Assembly: GCA_003216725.1 (NCBI GenBank)
Contig: QCIL01000001.1
Location: 102,812 to 166,811 of the forward strand
Direction: 5' to 3'
Length of the DNA stretch: 64,000 bases
Source of the DNA: Prochlorococcus sp. AG-402-L18
GTDB lineage: Bacteria > Cyanobacteriota > Cyanobacteriia > PCC-6307 > Cyanobiaceae
Below the pieces are notes generated by a model. It had not been told where the DNA came from and did no database searches. It worked only from the letters and a program-made list of their open reading frames with translations. Shown here piece by piece: positions 19,350 to 29,219 of this stretch. Within the stretch, counting starts at the first letter, position 1. Each line of letters starts with the position of its first letter. A program made the translations under genes and the position numbers.

Positions 19350-20263
19350 ATCACCTGAAAACAGTCGCAATTGTAGTAACTCACAATAGATCTAAACTTC
19401 TTAAAAGATGTTTAATCAATTTAATGGGACAAACTTATAAACTTGATAAGATTTTGGTCATAGATAATGATTCTAAAGATAATACTCAGGAAGTATTATC
19501 TAATTTGAAAATTGATTGCATAAAACAACAAAATTTAGGTTCTGCTGGAGGTTGGAATACAGGATTAAAATATGCACTTAAAAATGGATTTGATGCAGCA
19601 TGGTTAATGGACGATGATGGCTATCCTGATAAAAAAGCATATGAGATTCTCAAGAAATCTTATTCAGCAGAAATGTCATGTATTTCTTCAGTAATAGTAA
19701 ACGATTCTGATAAATCTAAGTTTGTATTTCCTTATCCCATAATTAATAGATATGGAATACCCAAAAATGGAATCTATAGACAAAATATTAAATTTGTTTC
19801 TAGCTTACCAATTTATAGTAAAAATAATTTATATCCATGGATTCACCCTTTTAATGGAGTTTTAATTTCAATTAATGCTGTAAGAAAAATTGGGAATGTC
19901 AATACAGATTACTTTTTATATGGTGATGAAGTTGATTATTTTTTTAGACTTAGAAAAGTAGGAAAAACATTCTCGCATGTAAAAGCTTTACACTTTCACC
20001 CTGAAATATCTAAAAGACCCCTTACTAAAATAAAAATATTTTATTTTATCAGAAACAGCATAATTAATTATAAAAAATACTATAAATATAAAATCTTCAA
20101 ATGTTCCTTAGGTATTTTATATATTCTTTTCAAGATTTATCAGAAAAACAATTTTAAAACCATTATTTCTTTATTATTTGGAAAAAACAAAAAACTTTTT
20201 TATAAGAGTTTATACCAAGGCCTAAACAACAAATTAGGTATAAATTATGATATCAAAGATTAA
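19346..20263 (+). CDS. GT2 glycosyltransferase (galactofuranosyl/rhamnosyl-transferase-like)
   Basis: 305 residues. The GT-A donor-binding motifs are intact: VVTHNRSKLLKRCL, VIDNDSKDNTQ, GSAGGWNTGL, and the metal motif WLMDDDGYPD near residue 90. The catalytic-base region is YGDEVDYFFRLR near 192, and a conserved His-rich turn (HFHPE) follows. This motif set resembles the GlfT2 / rhamnosyltransferase branch of GT2. The basic, aromatic C-terminus suggests membrane contact. It overlaps the HAD gene by 4 bp and the nucleotidyltransferase by 17 bp, so it belongs to the same operon. Confidence 0.87.
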   Translation: MNHLKTVAIVVTHNRSKLLKRCLINLMGQTYKLDKILVIDNDSKDNTQEVLSNLKIDCIKQQNLGSAGGWNTGLKYALKNGFDAAWLMDDDGYPDKKAYEILKKSYSAEMSCISSVIVNDSDKSKFVFPYPIINRYGIPKNGIYRQNIKFVSSLPIYSKNNLYPWIHPFNGVLISINAVRKIGNVNTDYFLYGDEVDYFFRLRKVGKTFSHVKALHFHPEISKRPLTKIKIFYFIRNSIINYKKYYKYKIFKCSLGILYILFKIYQKNNFKTIISLLFGKNKKLFYKSLYQGLNNKLGINYDIKD

Positions 20264-20978
20264 GGTGGCTACTTTAATAGCAGCAGCAGGAAAAGGATCT
20301 AGAGCGAATCTTCCATATCCCAAAACTCTTTTTAGAATAAATGGTAAAGAAATATTATTAAGAATTCTTGATCTAACAAAAGAATATGATCCAAAACCAA
20401 CAATAGTAGTTAGCCCCAATGGGAAAAAAGATATAAATAATTTTTTATTAAATAATTCAAGAGAATCAAACATAGTTATCCAAGAAAAGCCAAGAGGAAT
20501 GGGTGATGCTGTACTTAAATTTGAGAATTCACCTTCCTTTAAAATGTGTGAGAATATTTTATTGATCTGGGGCGATGTACCCTTTATAAAAAAAATAACC
20601 ATTCAAAAAATGGTTGATAGACATTTAAAAAAAAATAATATTTTTACTTTCGTTACTTCCGAAACAGAAACAGCTTACACAAGAGTAAATCGAGATAAAA
20701 AAGGTAATATTATAAAAATCATAGAAACAAGAGAAGAGAACCTACCTATTGAAAAAGGTGAAAGAGATATAGGTCTTTTTATTTTTAAAAAGAAAGAAGT
20801 TTTTGATTTATTAAAAAAAGAATTACCTAAAAAATATAGCCAAAAAACAAATGAGCATGGATTCTTATATGTAGTTTCCTATCTCGTTAAAAATGGTCAT
20901 AAAGTTGAAGGCCTAAAAATAGCAAAAGATGAAGAATTAATTTCGCTAAATAAAATATCTGACCTAAGGAAAATATGA
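20247..20978 (+). CDS. GlmU-like sugar-1-phosphate nucleotidyltransferase
   Basis: 243 residues. It has the pyrophosphorylase signature LIAAAGKGSRANLPYPKTL (cf. GlmU LAAGxGTRM), QEKPRGMGDAVL, the metal-binding LLIWGDVPFI, and NEHGFLYVVSYL in the position of GlmU's NAxGEYYLTD. It is a stand-alone GT-A-like NTP-transferase domain with no acetyltransferase part. It likely makes an NDP-sugar; a CofC-like role (activating a phospho-acid) is a less likely alternative. Last gene of the operon; 71 bp separate it from the convergent trmD, the right edge of the block. Confidence 0.87.
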   Translation: MISKIKVATLIAAAGKGSRANLPYPKTLFRINGKEILLRILDLTKEYDPKPTIVVSPNGKKDINNFLLNNSRESNIVIQEKPRGMGDAVLKFENSPSFKMCENILLIWGDVPFIKKITIQKMVDRHLKKNNIFTFVTSETETAYTRVNRDKKGNIIKIIETREENLPIEKGERDIGLFIFKKKEVFDLLKKELPKKYSQKTNEHGFLYVVSYLVKNGHKVEGLKIAKDEELISLNKISDLRKI

Positions 20979-21049
20979 AGGGAAATATCTAAGAATAATT
21001 TTTTTAACCAAAAAATATAAACTATCAATTGCAGAAAATTAATCTAATC

Positions 21050-21745
21050 CTAATTATTCAAATTTTTTTTTTTCATAATATCCATTCGTCTTTTAATTGT
21101 CCTTTCAATCATTTTTTTTTCTCTCCATAAATCAATTTCTTTATGATTACCACTTATTAAAACATCAGGCACTTTCATATTTCTGAAATTAAAGGGCCTT
21201 GTATATTGTGGATATTCTAGGAGTCCTGAATTATGGCTTTCATTAGATAAAGAATCTGGATCACCAATAGTACCAGGAATTAATCTTGATAATCCATTTA
21301 TAATTGTAATAGCAGGGATTTCGCCACCAGTTAAAATAAAATCTCCAATTGAAATCTCTTCATCTGCCAAAAATCTAACTCTTTCGTCGAAACCTTCGTA
21401 TTGACCACATATAATTATTAGTTGTTCTAGTGAAGACCATCTCAAAAAATCATTTTGCTTTAATACTTTTCCTTGGGGGGTCATTAATAATGTTTTACTT
21501 CTAGAAAGTTTCTTTATTGAATCATGGGCAGAATATATAGGTTCTGGTTTTAAAACCATTCCTGGACCTCCTCCGTAAGGCTTATCATCAACCTGTCGAT
21601 AAGATCCTTCACCATATTCCCTAAGATCATGCAACTTAATATCAATTACATTTTTATCTAGAGCTCTCTTTATAACTCCTAAGTTATTTACTAAATCAAA
21701 GGCTTTAGGGAATAGAGTAATTATGTCAAAATTTATCTTACTCAT
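21050..21745 (-). CDS. trmD: tRNA (guanine-37-N1)-methyltransferase TrmD
   Basis: SPOUT methyltransferase that makes m1G37. The family motifs are [41 protein letters not shown] and [12 protein letters not shown]. 231 residues is normal. It lies directly downstream of era with no gap between the era stop and its start, so the two are co-transcribed. It is the right border of the accessory block. Confidence 0.96.
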   Translation of the reverse strand: MSKINFDIITLFPKAFDLVNNLGVIKRALDKNVIDIKLHDLREYGEGSYRQVDDKPYGGGPGMVLKPEPIYSAHDSIKKLSRSKTLLMTPQGKVLKQNDFLRWSSLEQLIIICGQYEGFDERVRFLADEEISIGDFILTGGEIPAITIINGLSRLIPGTIGDPDSLSNESHNSGLLEYPQYTRPFNFRNMKVPDVLISGNHKEIDLWREKKMIERTIKRRMDIMKKKNLNN

Positions 21746-22657
21746 TTAAAACTCTTCCTCATAGCCAAACTCAACTAATTTAGACTCTTTTTTTCTCCAA
21801 TTTGGTACGACTTTTACGAACAATTCAAGATGAATAGGACCATCGATTAAATTCTTCATATTAGATCTAGCTGACTTACCTATATTTTTCAACATTGAAC
21901 CTTTTTTGCCAATAATTATTCCTTTTTGGCTCATTCTCTCTACGATAATGGTAGCTAGAATTGCCGTGAATTCTTTACCATTATTCCTTTTAATTTCTTT
22001 AATCTTTTCTATATTTACAGCAACACTATGAGGTACTTCCTCACGAGTATTTTTTAAAACTTGTTCCCTAACTAAATCAGATAATAGAGTGTTTATTGGT
22101 TGATCGCAAATTATATCCTCTTCATAAAGCATTGGTCCTCTCGGTAAAAACTCAAAAACGGTTTCAATAAGTTTTAAACACCCATCACCGTTAATTGCAC
22201 TAACTAAAAGAAAATCTTTATTTTTTCCAAATATCTCTTCATATTGATTTAAACGCAAATTTTTCATTTCTTTTCTAACTAAATCCCATTTGTTTAATAC
22301 AACTAGATAATCCTTTTCATTAGCTAATAAAAAATCTTTAATATATTTATCTCCTCTACCAGGGATTTCATTAGAATCTAGAATTAGCAAGACTATATCA
22401 ACACCATGAATAGATGATTTAGCATTATGAACTAACCTTTCACCTAATAAATGATGAGGTTTATGTACACCAGGTGTGTCAACAAAAATTATCTGCCCTT
22501 TTTTTGTAGATAGTATTCCTTTTAATTTATTTCTAGTAGTTTGAGCTACTGGGGAAGTTATAGTAATTTTTTCACCAATTAATTTATTTAGTAAAGTAGA
22601 TTTACCTACATTTGGTCTTCCTAATAAAGTTACAAAACCAGATTTATAATTGTCCAA
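21746..22657 (-). CDS. era: GTPase Era (start moved to TTG 22657)
   Basis: Ribosome-assembly GTPase of the 30S subunit. G1 GRPNVGKSTLLNKL, G3 DTPG, G4 NKWD and the C-terminal KH domain (GIIIGKKGSMLKNIG) are all present. The ORF track extends to 22741, but the first 28 residues (rich in F/Y/H) do not look like Era and overlap the divergent gene that starts at 22697. Starting at TTG 22657 gives DNYKSGFVTLLGRP as the N-terminus and 303 residues, the usual length. The TTG start is inference. Confidence 0.92.
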   Translation of the reverse strand: MDNYKSGFVTLLGRPNVGKSTLLNKLIGEKITITSPVAQTTRNKLKGILSTKKGQIIFVDTPGVHKPHHLLGERLVHNAKSSIHGVDIVLLILDSNEIPGRGDKYIKDFLLANEKDYLVVLNKWDLVRKEMKNLRLNQYEEIFGKNKDFLLVSAINGDGCLKLIETVFEFLPRGPMLYEEDIICDQPINTLLSDLVREQVLKNTREEVPHSVAVNIEKIKEIKRNNGKEFTAILATIIVERMSQKGIIIGKKGSMLKNIGKSARSNMKNLIDGPIHLELFVKVVPNWRKKESKLVEFGYEEEF

Positions 22658-22696
22658 AATGCTATTAAAGTATCCATAATAAAATTTTGATAAAAA

Positions 22697-23224
22697 ATGA
22701 ACAAAAAAGCCATAAACTTTAAAAAAATAACTTTCTCTCAAGCAATTAATATTTCAGCTAAGTGGTGTAATGAGTGGGGGGAGGATCTTTTAAGCGAGGA
22801 AGTTTTAGCGGATAGGATATCAGAACTAATTAAAACTAAAAATGGATTAAGAGGTTTCTTTGCATATGCATTATCCGACCAGAATTGTTTTTTATTAGAT
22901 AAACTTCCATCCTCGATAGTCTTTATGTTTATAGAATATGGGAAAGATGTTGTTGAAATTATAGTCAAAAATCTTATAATGAGTTCTGCACAAATAATTT
23001 TCCATGAGCGCTCACATAATCATGAATACAAATTAAGTTCTGAAAATATTTCAGAAAGATGTAAAAATATACTGCGTGTTTTAGATACAAAATTAGTAAC
23101 GGAAAATATTAATAATATAATTAGAAATTTAGACAACTTAGGAAATAGCTTTGATAATTCAATGAAATATGATAGTAAGCAAAAAGAATTTATTAAACAG
23201 CAAATTTTTGATATCGCCAATTAA
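22697..23224 (+). CDS. Conserved-looking hypothetical protein, unknown
   Basis: 175 residues, soluble, helical, with no motif I recognise. Blocks such as AINISAKWCNEWGEDLLSEE and GLRGFFAYALSDQNCFLLDK look like a folded domain rather than a shadow frame. The C-terminal part is coiled and charged. It is divergent from era (39 bp if era starts at 22657) and convergent with the Bax1-I gene (7-bp gap). Real gene likely; function unknown. Confidence 0.75.
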   Translation: MNKKAINFKKITFSQAINISAKWCNEWGEDLLSEEVLADRISELIKTKNGLRGFFAYALSDQNCFLLDKLPSSIVFMFIEYGKDVVEIIVKNLIMSSAQIIFHERSHNHEYKLSSENISERCKNILRVLDTKLVTENINNIIRNLDNLGNSFDNSMKYDSKQKEFIKQQIFDIAN

Positions 23225-23231
23225 GAGAATT

Positions 23232-23969
23232 TTAGTCTCTTCTTCCTCCGCCCTGAAGAGCAATCATTAATCTAAGAATAAATACAAAAAGATTAATATA
23301 TGTTAAATACATTCCTAAAGCACCTGCTAGGTATTGCTCATCGTTATATCTTCTTGGCATAGTATAGAAATCTACAAAAGACATTGCTACAAATAAAACT
23401 GTCCCAAAGCCTGCGATTATTAATTCAAGACCTGATCCACCAAAGACTCCTGGAGCAAAGAAACCTCCTATTAACTGTACAAACATTGCAATCAACAAAC
23501 CAATTAAGCCTAGGCCGACTACTCCACTTAGTGCCTGACCAACACTATCACTCATTCTTTGACCAGTGTAAGAGGCAATTACAAAAGTAATACCTGTAGC
23601 AAGTGCAGCTGTCCCTACAGATCCAATGCCGATAGTACCAATAGCAAGAGCTACTATTCCACTTAGAGTAAATCCAGTTAACAAACTAAATCCAGTAAGT
23701 AACGGTAAGGCTTTAGCATTATTTGCATTATTTGCGGCACTTGTTGCTATGAAAAATAAAACTAATTCAGCTATCAATGCAACAATAGATAAAGGTTGAA
23801 AAAGTGATGGGTTCGTAGCTATTAGTGAAACTCCTGCTAACACTCCCAAAGAAGTTAAAACCATGCCCCCTCCAACATATGGGAGAGCTTTTTGAACTAC
23901 ATTTGGGCCAATTATTGAACTTGTTTGAGCTTCACGTATAGCTTGATTAAAATTACTACTTGCAGGCAT
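23232..23969 (-). CDS. Bax inhibitor-1 family membrane protein
   Basis: 245 residues with seven hydrophobic segments and the family pattern of short loops. It has the conserved AFxG/GQRMSD-type loop (SYTGQRMSDSVGQAL) and DFYTMPRR between the last helices. YccA/YbhL relatives form calcium-leak channels; the cyanobacterial function is unknown. The cytosolic N-terminus is about 35 residues. It precedes phoH on the strand but with a 69-bp gap. Confidence 0.85.
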   Translation of the reverse strand: MPASSNFNQAIREAQTSSIIGPNVVQKALPYVGGGMVLTSLGVLAGVSLIATNPSLFQPLSIVALIAELVLFFIATSAANNANNAKALPLLTGFSLLTGFTLSGIVALAIGTIGIGSVGTAALATGITFVIASYTGQRMSDSVGQALSGVVGLGLIGLLIAMFVQLIGGFFAPGVFGGSGLELIIAGFGTVLFVAMSFVDFYTMPRRYNDEQYLAGALGMYLTYINLFVFILRLMIALQGGGRRD

Positions 23970-24038
23970 CTTGTTTTATTTAACTAATAATATTCTACCA
24001 AATTTTTTAAAATTCAGTGTACGGATCTCAACAGATTT

Positions 24039-24995
24039 TTAATTGTAAGCTTCAATAATCCTTTGCACTAATGGATGACGTACTACATCCTCAACATTTA
24101 AATAACAAAACTTTATTTCTTTGATATGCTCAAAGATTTTTGGTGCTTCGACAAGACCGCTTAATTTTTCATTTTTTAAATCAATCTGAGTAATATCACC
24201 ATTAACGACCATTTTTGATCTTTCGCCTAATCGAGTTAAAAACATCCTCATCTGAGAAGTAGTAGTATTTTGAGCTTCATCTAAGATAATAAATGACTTA
24301 TCTAAGGTTCTTCCTCTCATGTAGGCTAAAGGAGCAATTTCAATGACACCTTTTTCAAGTAATGAATTAGTTTTTTCAAAACCAAAAATACTATTCAAGG
24401 AATCTAAAAGAGGTCTTAAGTATGGATCAACTTTTTGTTGTAAATCTCCAGGCAAAAATCCTAAGTTTTCGCCTGCTTCTACTACCGGTCTTGTTAAAAC
24501 AATTTTTTCAATTTTTTTCTCATTTAATAATTTAGCCGCACAAATAGTTGCTAAGAATGTTTTACCAGTTCCTGCTGGGCCTATTCCAAAGGTTAAATCA
24601 TAATTCTCAATTGATTCAACATATTCTTTTTGACGTATCGTTCTAGGTCTTAAATATCTACCCTCTTTAGACCGAGCTAGCACTTTCTTGCCAAGTTCAG
24701 CATGAGATGAAGATTCGCCCATGTTCAATGAACTTAGTGCTGCTTTTAGATCAACCTCTGGCACTTCTAAACCTTGTTCCCAAATTGGTCTCGTTAATTC
24801 TACTAATGCTGAAGCTCTTTCAAGCTTTGGGATAACTCCATTCATTTCAAGTTGGAGACCCCTAATAGTTAATGAGACCCCTGTAAGTGATTCAAATTTT
24901 TTTAAAAAAGAATTTCCAGGACCAGAGAGCGCCGTTGCGGCATCCGAACTTGGCAAATCGATTTTGAAGTGACCAGTTTTGGAAACTTCTTTCAT
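24039..24995 (-). CDS. phoH: PhoH-like ATPase
   Basis: 318 residues. It has the Walker A GPAGTGKTFLA near residue 139 and the Walker B FIILDEAQNTT near 233, with RTLDKSFI and RLGERSKMVVNGDITQID typical of the PhoH (YbeZ) family. An N-terminal ~100-residue domain precedes it. PhoH-like proteins are linked to RNA metabolism and phosphate stress. It sits downstream of rpsP and ffh on the same strand, consistent with a translation-related run. Confidence 0.93.
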   Translation of the reverse strand: MKEVSKTGHFKIDLPSSDAATALSGPGNSFLKKFESLTGVSLTIRGLQLEMNGVIPKLERASALVELTRPIWEQGLEVPEVDLKAALSSLNMGESSSHAELGKKVLARSKEGRYLRPRTIRQKEYVESIENYDLTFGIGPAGTGKTFLATICAAKLLNEKKIEKIVLTRPVVEAGENLGFLPGDLQQKVDPYLRPLLDSLNSIFGFEKTNSLLEKGVIEIAPLAYMRGRTLDKSFIILDEAQNTTTSQMRMFLTRLGERSKMVVNGDITQIDLKNEKLSGLVEAPKIFEHIKEIKFCYLNVEDVVRHPLVQRIIEAYN

Positions 24996-25037
24996 CTATT
25001 TCGTTGATTTATAAAAAACTTTAACAATTTATTAGCT

Positions 25038-25397
25038 TTAAGCTTCTTCACTTTTACTTTCTTTTTCTTTAATAGTACTTTCAGCTTCTTCACTTTTAGC
25101 TTTTGCAATTTTTTCTTTTTCCAAATTAGCCTTAGCTATATTTACTGAATTCCTCACTTTCTTCTCTATTAGGCCGCCTTTCTCTAATAGAGTTCTAACC
25201 ACATCAGTTGGTTGTGCTCCTTGTGTAAGTCTTTTTCTTAAAGCTTCTGTATCTAGCCTAGTTTCTTTGGTTCTAGGATTATAAAAACCTAATTCTTCAA
25301 GAGGTCTTCCATCTCTTCTGGAAGTACTATTGCATGCAACTATTCTGTAACTTGCTTCTTTTTTCTTTCCAAAGCGCTTAAGGCGCAATTTAATCAT
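25038..25397 (-). CDS. rpsP: 30S ribosomal protein S16
   Basis: The ORF track starts at 25430, but the family start is the ATG at 25397 ([20 protein letters not shown]), giving 119 residues. The core is about 85 residues and matches S16 ([15 protein letters not shown]). The C-terminal ~35 residues are a Lys/Glu/Ala-rich tail ([15 protein letters not shown]), common in marine cyanobacteria and of unknown role. It is 55 bp from the ffh stop. Confidence 0.96.
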   Translation of the reverse strand: MIKLRLKRFGKKKEASYRIVACNSTSRRDGRPLEELGFYNPRTKETRLDTEALRKRLTQGAQPTDVVRTLLEKGGLIEKKVRNSVNIAKANLEKEKIAKAKSEEAESTIKEKESKSEEA

Positions 25398-25451
25398 TTT
25401 TAATAATAAGAATTTACCTAATAATATCACTATAAGGTTGCTATTTAAAAA

Positions 25452-26912
25452 CTATAAATCCGCAAAGCCTTTTTTCTTTTTATTTATTTTTTGTTTTTTA
25501 AATGATTTATTAATATTACCTCCACCCATTCCTGGCATTCCCATGCCGCCCATTCCTGGCATTCCCATTCCACCCATTCCTGGCATTCCCATTCCTCCCA
25601 TGCCTGGCATTCCTCCATTAGACATTTGTTTCATGAAACCTCTCATTCTTTGAAAATCAGCAAGAACTTTATCAACATCTTTTGCTTCGTAACCACTCCC
25701 TTGAGCAATCCTTTGCCTTCTAGAGGGTTGGGCGGCTAATATCTCAGGTTTTTGTTTTTCTTCTAAAGTCATTGAAGAAATCATTGACTCAATTTTTTTA
25801 AGTTGATCTTCTCCATTTTTTATCATTCCATCATCTATTTTATTCATACCAGGAATTAATTTTATTAATCCCCCAAGAGAACCCATTCTCTTTATCAATC
25901 TCATTTGCTTAACAAAATCATTAAAGTCAAAAGTCGCATCTTGAAGTTTCTTTTGCATTATTTCTGCATCAGCTAATTCCACCTCCTTTTGCGCTTTTTC
26001 AACAAGGGTTAAAACATCTCCCATCCCAAGAATTCTGCTTGCCATTCTCTCTGGATGAAATGGCTGTAATGCTTCAATTTTTTCACCAGTTCCAATAAAT
26101 TTTATTGGTTTCCCACTTATTTTTCTTATAGAAAGTGCAGCTCCTCCTCTAGAATCTCCATCCATTTTGGTTAAAATAGCTCCAGTTATACCGACCTTTT
26201 CATGAAATGATTTAGTTAAATCAGCAGCTTCTTGTCCAATCATAGAATCTACAACTAATAAAACTTCGTCAGGCCTAGTGACTTCTTTTATTCGCACCAT
26301 TTCATTCATCATGGAATCGTCTATTTGCAATCTCCCTGCTGTATCAATAATTAAAGAATCTACATTATTTTCATGAGCATAATCTAGTGCATCTTTTGCT
26401 ATCTCCTCTGGTTTACTATTACTTTTTTTAGATGAGAAAACTTCTAAGTCATACTGACTCCCAATGGTTTTAAGTTGTTCAACGGCGGCAGGTCTGTATA
26501 TGTCAGCCGCTACTAATAAAACCTTTTTTTCTTTTTCTTTTAAATAAAGACCTAATTTACCAGTCGCAGTTGTTTTCCCTGCTCCTTGCAATCCTGCCAT
26601 TAGTATAGTTTCAATCCCATCTTCCTTATCAATTAATGGAATATTCTCAATTCCCATTATGTTGATCAATTCTTTATTTACAACTTCTATAAATTTCTGA
26701 CCAGGATTTACACCTCTTACTACTTCTTCACCGATAGCTTTATTTTTAACATCAGAAATAAAATCTTTGACAACAGATAAACTAACATCTGCATCTAGTA
26801 ATGCCTTTTTTACTTCTTTTAAAGCATCATTAATGTTATTCTCACTAATTTTTGCATCACCTCTTAAGCCCTTAACTGCGTCTTCAAAGCGTGAAGAGAG
26901 TTCATCAAACAT
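25452..26912 (-). CDS. ffh: Signal recognition particle protein Ffh
   Basis: SRP GTPase that binds signal peptides and SRP RNA (the ffs gene is at 53.6 kb). N domain 1-90; G domain with [24 protein letters not shown] and [14 protein letters not shown] domain about 320-440, Met-rich with the RNA-binding [11 protein letters not shown]. 486 residues. The C-terminal tail contains four near-repeats of [10 protein letters not shown], encoded by a short tandem DNA repeat (25521-25615), followed by a basic end [14 protein letters not shown]. Confidence 0.97.
   Translation of the reverse strand: MFDELSSRFEDAVKGLRGDAKISENNINDALKEVKKALLDADVSLSVVKDFISDVKNKAIGEEVVRGVNPGQKFIEVVNKELINIMGIENIPLIDKEDGIETILMAGLQGAGKTTATGKLGLYLKEKEKKVLLVAADIYRPAAVEQLKTIGSQYDLEVFSSKKSNSKPEEIAKDALDYAHENNVDSLIIDTAGRLQIDDSMMNEMVRIKEVTRPDEVLLVVDSMIGQEAADLTKSFHEKVGITGAILTKMDGDSRGGAALSIRKISGKPIKFIGTGEKIEALQPFHPERMASRILGMGDVLTLVEKAQKEVELADAEIMQKKLQDATFDFNDFVKQMRLIKRMGSLGGLIKLIPGMNKIDDGMIKNGEDQLKKIESMISSMTLEEKQKPEILAAQPSRRQRIAQGSGYEAKDVDKVLADFQRMRGFMKQMSNGGMPGMGGMGMPGMGGMGMPGMGGMGMPGMGGGNINKSFKKQKINKKKKGFADL
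25521..25615. repeat. In-frame tandem repeat (~24 bp) inside the ffh tail
   Basis: Four imperfect copies of a unit like CATTCCTGGCATTCCCAT(T/G)CC(A/G)CC on the plus strand, which encode the GMPGMGGM repeats of Ffh on the minus strand. Differences between units are mostly third-base changes, so the protein repeat is kept. The plus-strand ORF at 25438-25653 (Pro/Ile/Pro-rich) is the antisense shadow of this repeat. Confidence 0.85.
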
Positions 26913-26962
26913 TTATTCAAAGCTATTTTCTTAGATATTATAGATGATACAGAAATATATAC

Positions 26963-29071
26963 CTATATGCCGCTTACAAAATCGGCCAATTTCCATGATT
27001 TATCTGAAAAACCAAGTATGTATTTAACTTTAAGAGGATTAAAAGATGTCTCATTAATTAATTCTCCGGAATTTTTTATTATTTTTTCAGAATAATTCAA
27101 TTCAGCGACAACAACAATCCTTGAGGAACTTTGAGAAACTAAATCTAGTTTATTGATCTTTGTCCTAATTTCTTTGTAAATACCTTTTTTTATATCATCT
27201 TGTCTTGTCTCAATTGTTCGTTTTATCAAGCCAGATTTAGCAATCTTAGAGAGATTTATTTCACTTTTCCCAGACAAATAACTGCTTTTAAGAAAAAGCC
27301 AAGAATTAATTAAATTTTTTATTTGGTCAATAGATGGGGAAGCAAGTGAAAGCTCTTCAATGTTTGGGTTAAAGTTTTTAAATTGTTCTGATGAGCTTTT
27401 CTTTAACTCTTTAGAAGATATTTTTATTTCGGCATCAGAACGTTCTTCCATAGGTATATCTTTAACTTCATTTTGAACGATCAATGATTTTTCGATTTTA
27501 TTAACGTCTTGATTTGATTTTTTGAAATTATTTCTTAAAAATCCCATCCCTATGCCAAGAGAAAAAAGGATCAAAAAAGCGTATAAATAAATTATATAAG
27601 GAGATTTTTCAAATATTTTCTTATTTTCCAAAAATTCTCCAAAAACAAATTTTATTTCGGCAAATTTTTCTAGAGCAAATTTATAAAATTCTAGTGATTT
27701 ATTTTTAATACTATCATCACCATAAATCTTTTCTGGATAAGAACTTTCTTCATCTACTCTTACACCACCTGGCAAAGGTAATCTTCCGTCTTCAAAGCTT
27801 TCATTAACGATATCAGACTCATCATTTGATATACCTGTAACTTCTTTATCATCCTCTTTAAATTGACTTTGAAATTTAGATCTAATTATAGATCTATTTG
27901 ATTTTTTCTCCAATTTTTCAATAAATTCTTGAATCTCTCTATCGTCAAACCAAGAATCTAAATCAACTTCATTTAAATCAATATCTCTGTAACCTACCAA
28001 TACATCATTTTCCAACCAATTTTTGCAAAAAATGCATATTGCTTCAAGTTTTTCTCCAGGATAATTAATCAACCAATCTCTTAATTTTTCATCAGAACAG
28101 CTTAAAAACCTTGCAGAGGCTTGATCAGTATCTGCTAAAAGCAAATCAATACAACCGACTAAAGGCATTGAATCAAGACCTGATAAATTAAGTTTTTTTA
28201 ATATTTTCCTTGCTTCAAATAACCTTTCTGGTTTTCTTCTTGCAAAACCAATTGCTGTTAATGATATAAATGCTAAAAATCCTGCTTCAATTGAACCTCT
28301 TTTTTGCAATTCTAAAAACAAATCTATTTGCTCCTGAACTGTTAAAAAAGATCTTATTTGTTGAAAAAAGGATTCAAATTCTTTTTGATTTAGGTAATTA
28401 CTAAATTCAGATTTATTTTTGCCTTCCAAACCACCCCTTTTAATAATTAAATTTTCCAACATATTTAATCCCTTTTTATGAGATTCATAATCACTTAAAT
28501 CTCTACTCAATAAATCGAGAATCCTAAATGGGAGTAGGGCAGCAAAGTCTTCTTCTAGAACTTTTCTTAATTCAACAAGTTTTCCCATTCTCTGCAGAAT
28601 CTGAATACCTTCCTGTAAAAAGTCAGCTGCATTTGAATAACATCTATTGTCTTGTTCTTGAATTGCGGCATCTCTAGCTGTTAAAGCAGCCAACAAAGTC
28701 AGATCAGCCTCTCTAGAGCTACCTAATGCTGGTGTTTGAGGGGGCTGCAATGCTTTCTTAGTGATTTTAAAAGCCTCTTTGGGCGATCCGGATTCCCAAA
28801 GTAAAATCAATCCTGCAACTTCTCTATTTGAAGATATTTCTAAGCCCGAAGCTCCATTCAACAACAAATTTTCATAATGTCTCCGACTTTCAGGATCTGT
28901 AAGCAAATCTGCAGTATGCCGAAGCAACTCTGATCTTTGAGTCAATACCTCGTAAGTAAATCCTTCATCGGGTGTTTTGTCCAAACGTAATTGGAAAGCC
29001 CTCAAAATTTCCTCAGATGAGGCTGAAGGATTAACACCTATTAAACGAAAATGATCTAATGGAAGTTCCAA
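26963..29071 (-). CDS. ftn2: Cell division protein Ftn2/ZipN (ARC6 homologue)
   Basis: 702 residues. The N-terminal J-like domain (LDHFRLIGVNPSASSEEILRAFQLRLDKTP) is followed by a long helical region with repeats (about 90-400), an acidic linker, one membrane segment near residues 484-504 (IIYLYAFLILFSLGIGMGFL), and a C-terminal IMS-facing domain (about 580-702). This is the architecture of cyanobacterial Ftn2/ZipN and plant ARC6, which tether FtsZ to the membrane. ftsZ and ftsQ lie at 51.6-53.6 kb. The HPD of true DnaJ is absent, as expected. Confidence 0.93.
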   Translation of the reverse strand: MELPLDHFRLIGVNPSASSEEILRAFQLRLDKTPDEGFTYEVLTQRSELLRHTADLLTDPESRRHYENLLLNGASGLEISSNREVAGLILLWESGSPKEAFKITKKALQPPQTPALGSSREADLTLLAALTARDAAIQEQDNRCYSNAADFLQEGIQILQRMGKLVELRKVLEEDFAALLPFRILDLLSRDLSDYESHKKGLNMLENLIIKRGGLEGKNKSEFSNYLNQKEFESFFQQIRSFLTVQEQIDLFLELQKRGSIEAGFLAFISLTAIGFARRKPERLFEARKILKKLNLSGLDSMPLVGCIDLLLADTDQASARFLSCSDEKLRDWLINYPGEKLEAICIFCKNWLENDVLVGYRDIDLNEVDLDSWFDDREIQEFIEKLEKKSNRSIIRSKFQSQFKEDDKEVTGISNDESDIVNESFEDGRLPLPGGVRVDEESSYPEKIYGDDSIKNKSLEFYKFALEKFAEIKFVFGEFLENKKIFEKSPYIIYLYAFLILFSLGIGMGFLRNNFKKSNQDVNKIEKSLIVQNEVKDIPMEERSDAEIKISSKELKKSSSEQFKNFNPNIEELSLASPSIDQIKNLINSWLFLKSSYLSGKSEINLSKIAKSGLIKRTIETRQDDIKKGIYKEIRTKINKLDLVSQSSSRIVVVAELNYSEKIIKNSGELINETSFNPLKVKYILGFSDKSWKLADFVSGI

Positions 29072-29219
29072 GCAAATATCCTATTGAAAATCCTTAGACA
29101 AATATTATCAATTTATAATTTTTTTTCATAAGGTCTTACAGAGTTATTAAAAAAAGTCATGAAAATTGGCCATTGCAGCTTAGAATGTTAACAAATCAAA
29201 ACTTCATTAAGGTATTTCC

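Noticed and set aside
22657-22741. Longer Era N-terminus from the ORF track
   Set aside because: The extra 28 residues are aromatic and unlike Era, and they overlap the divergent gene.
25438-25653. Plus-strand ORF rich in PPIPGIP repeats
   Set aside because: Antisense shadow of the Gly/Met repeat tail of ffh; no other support.
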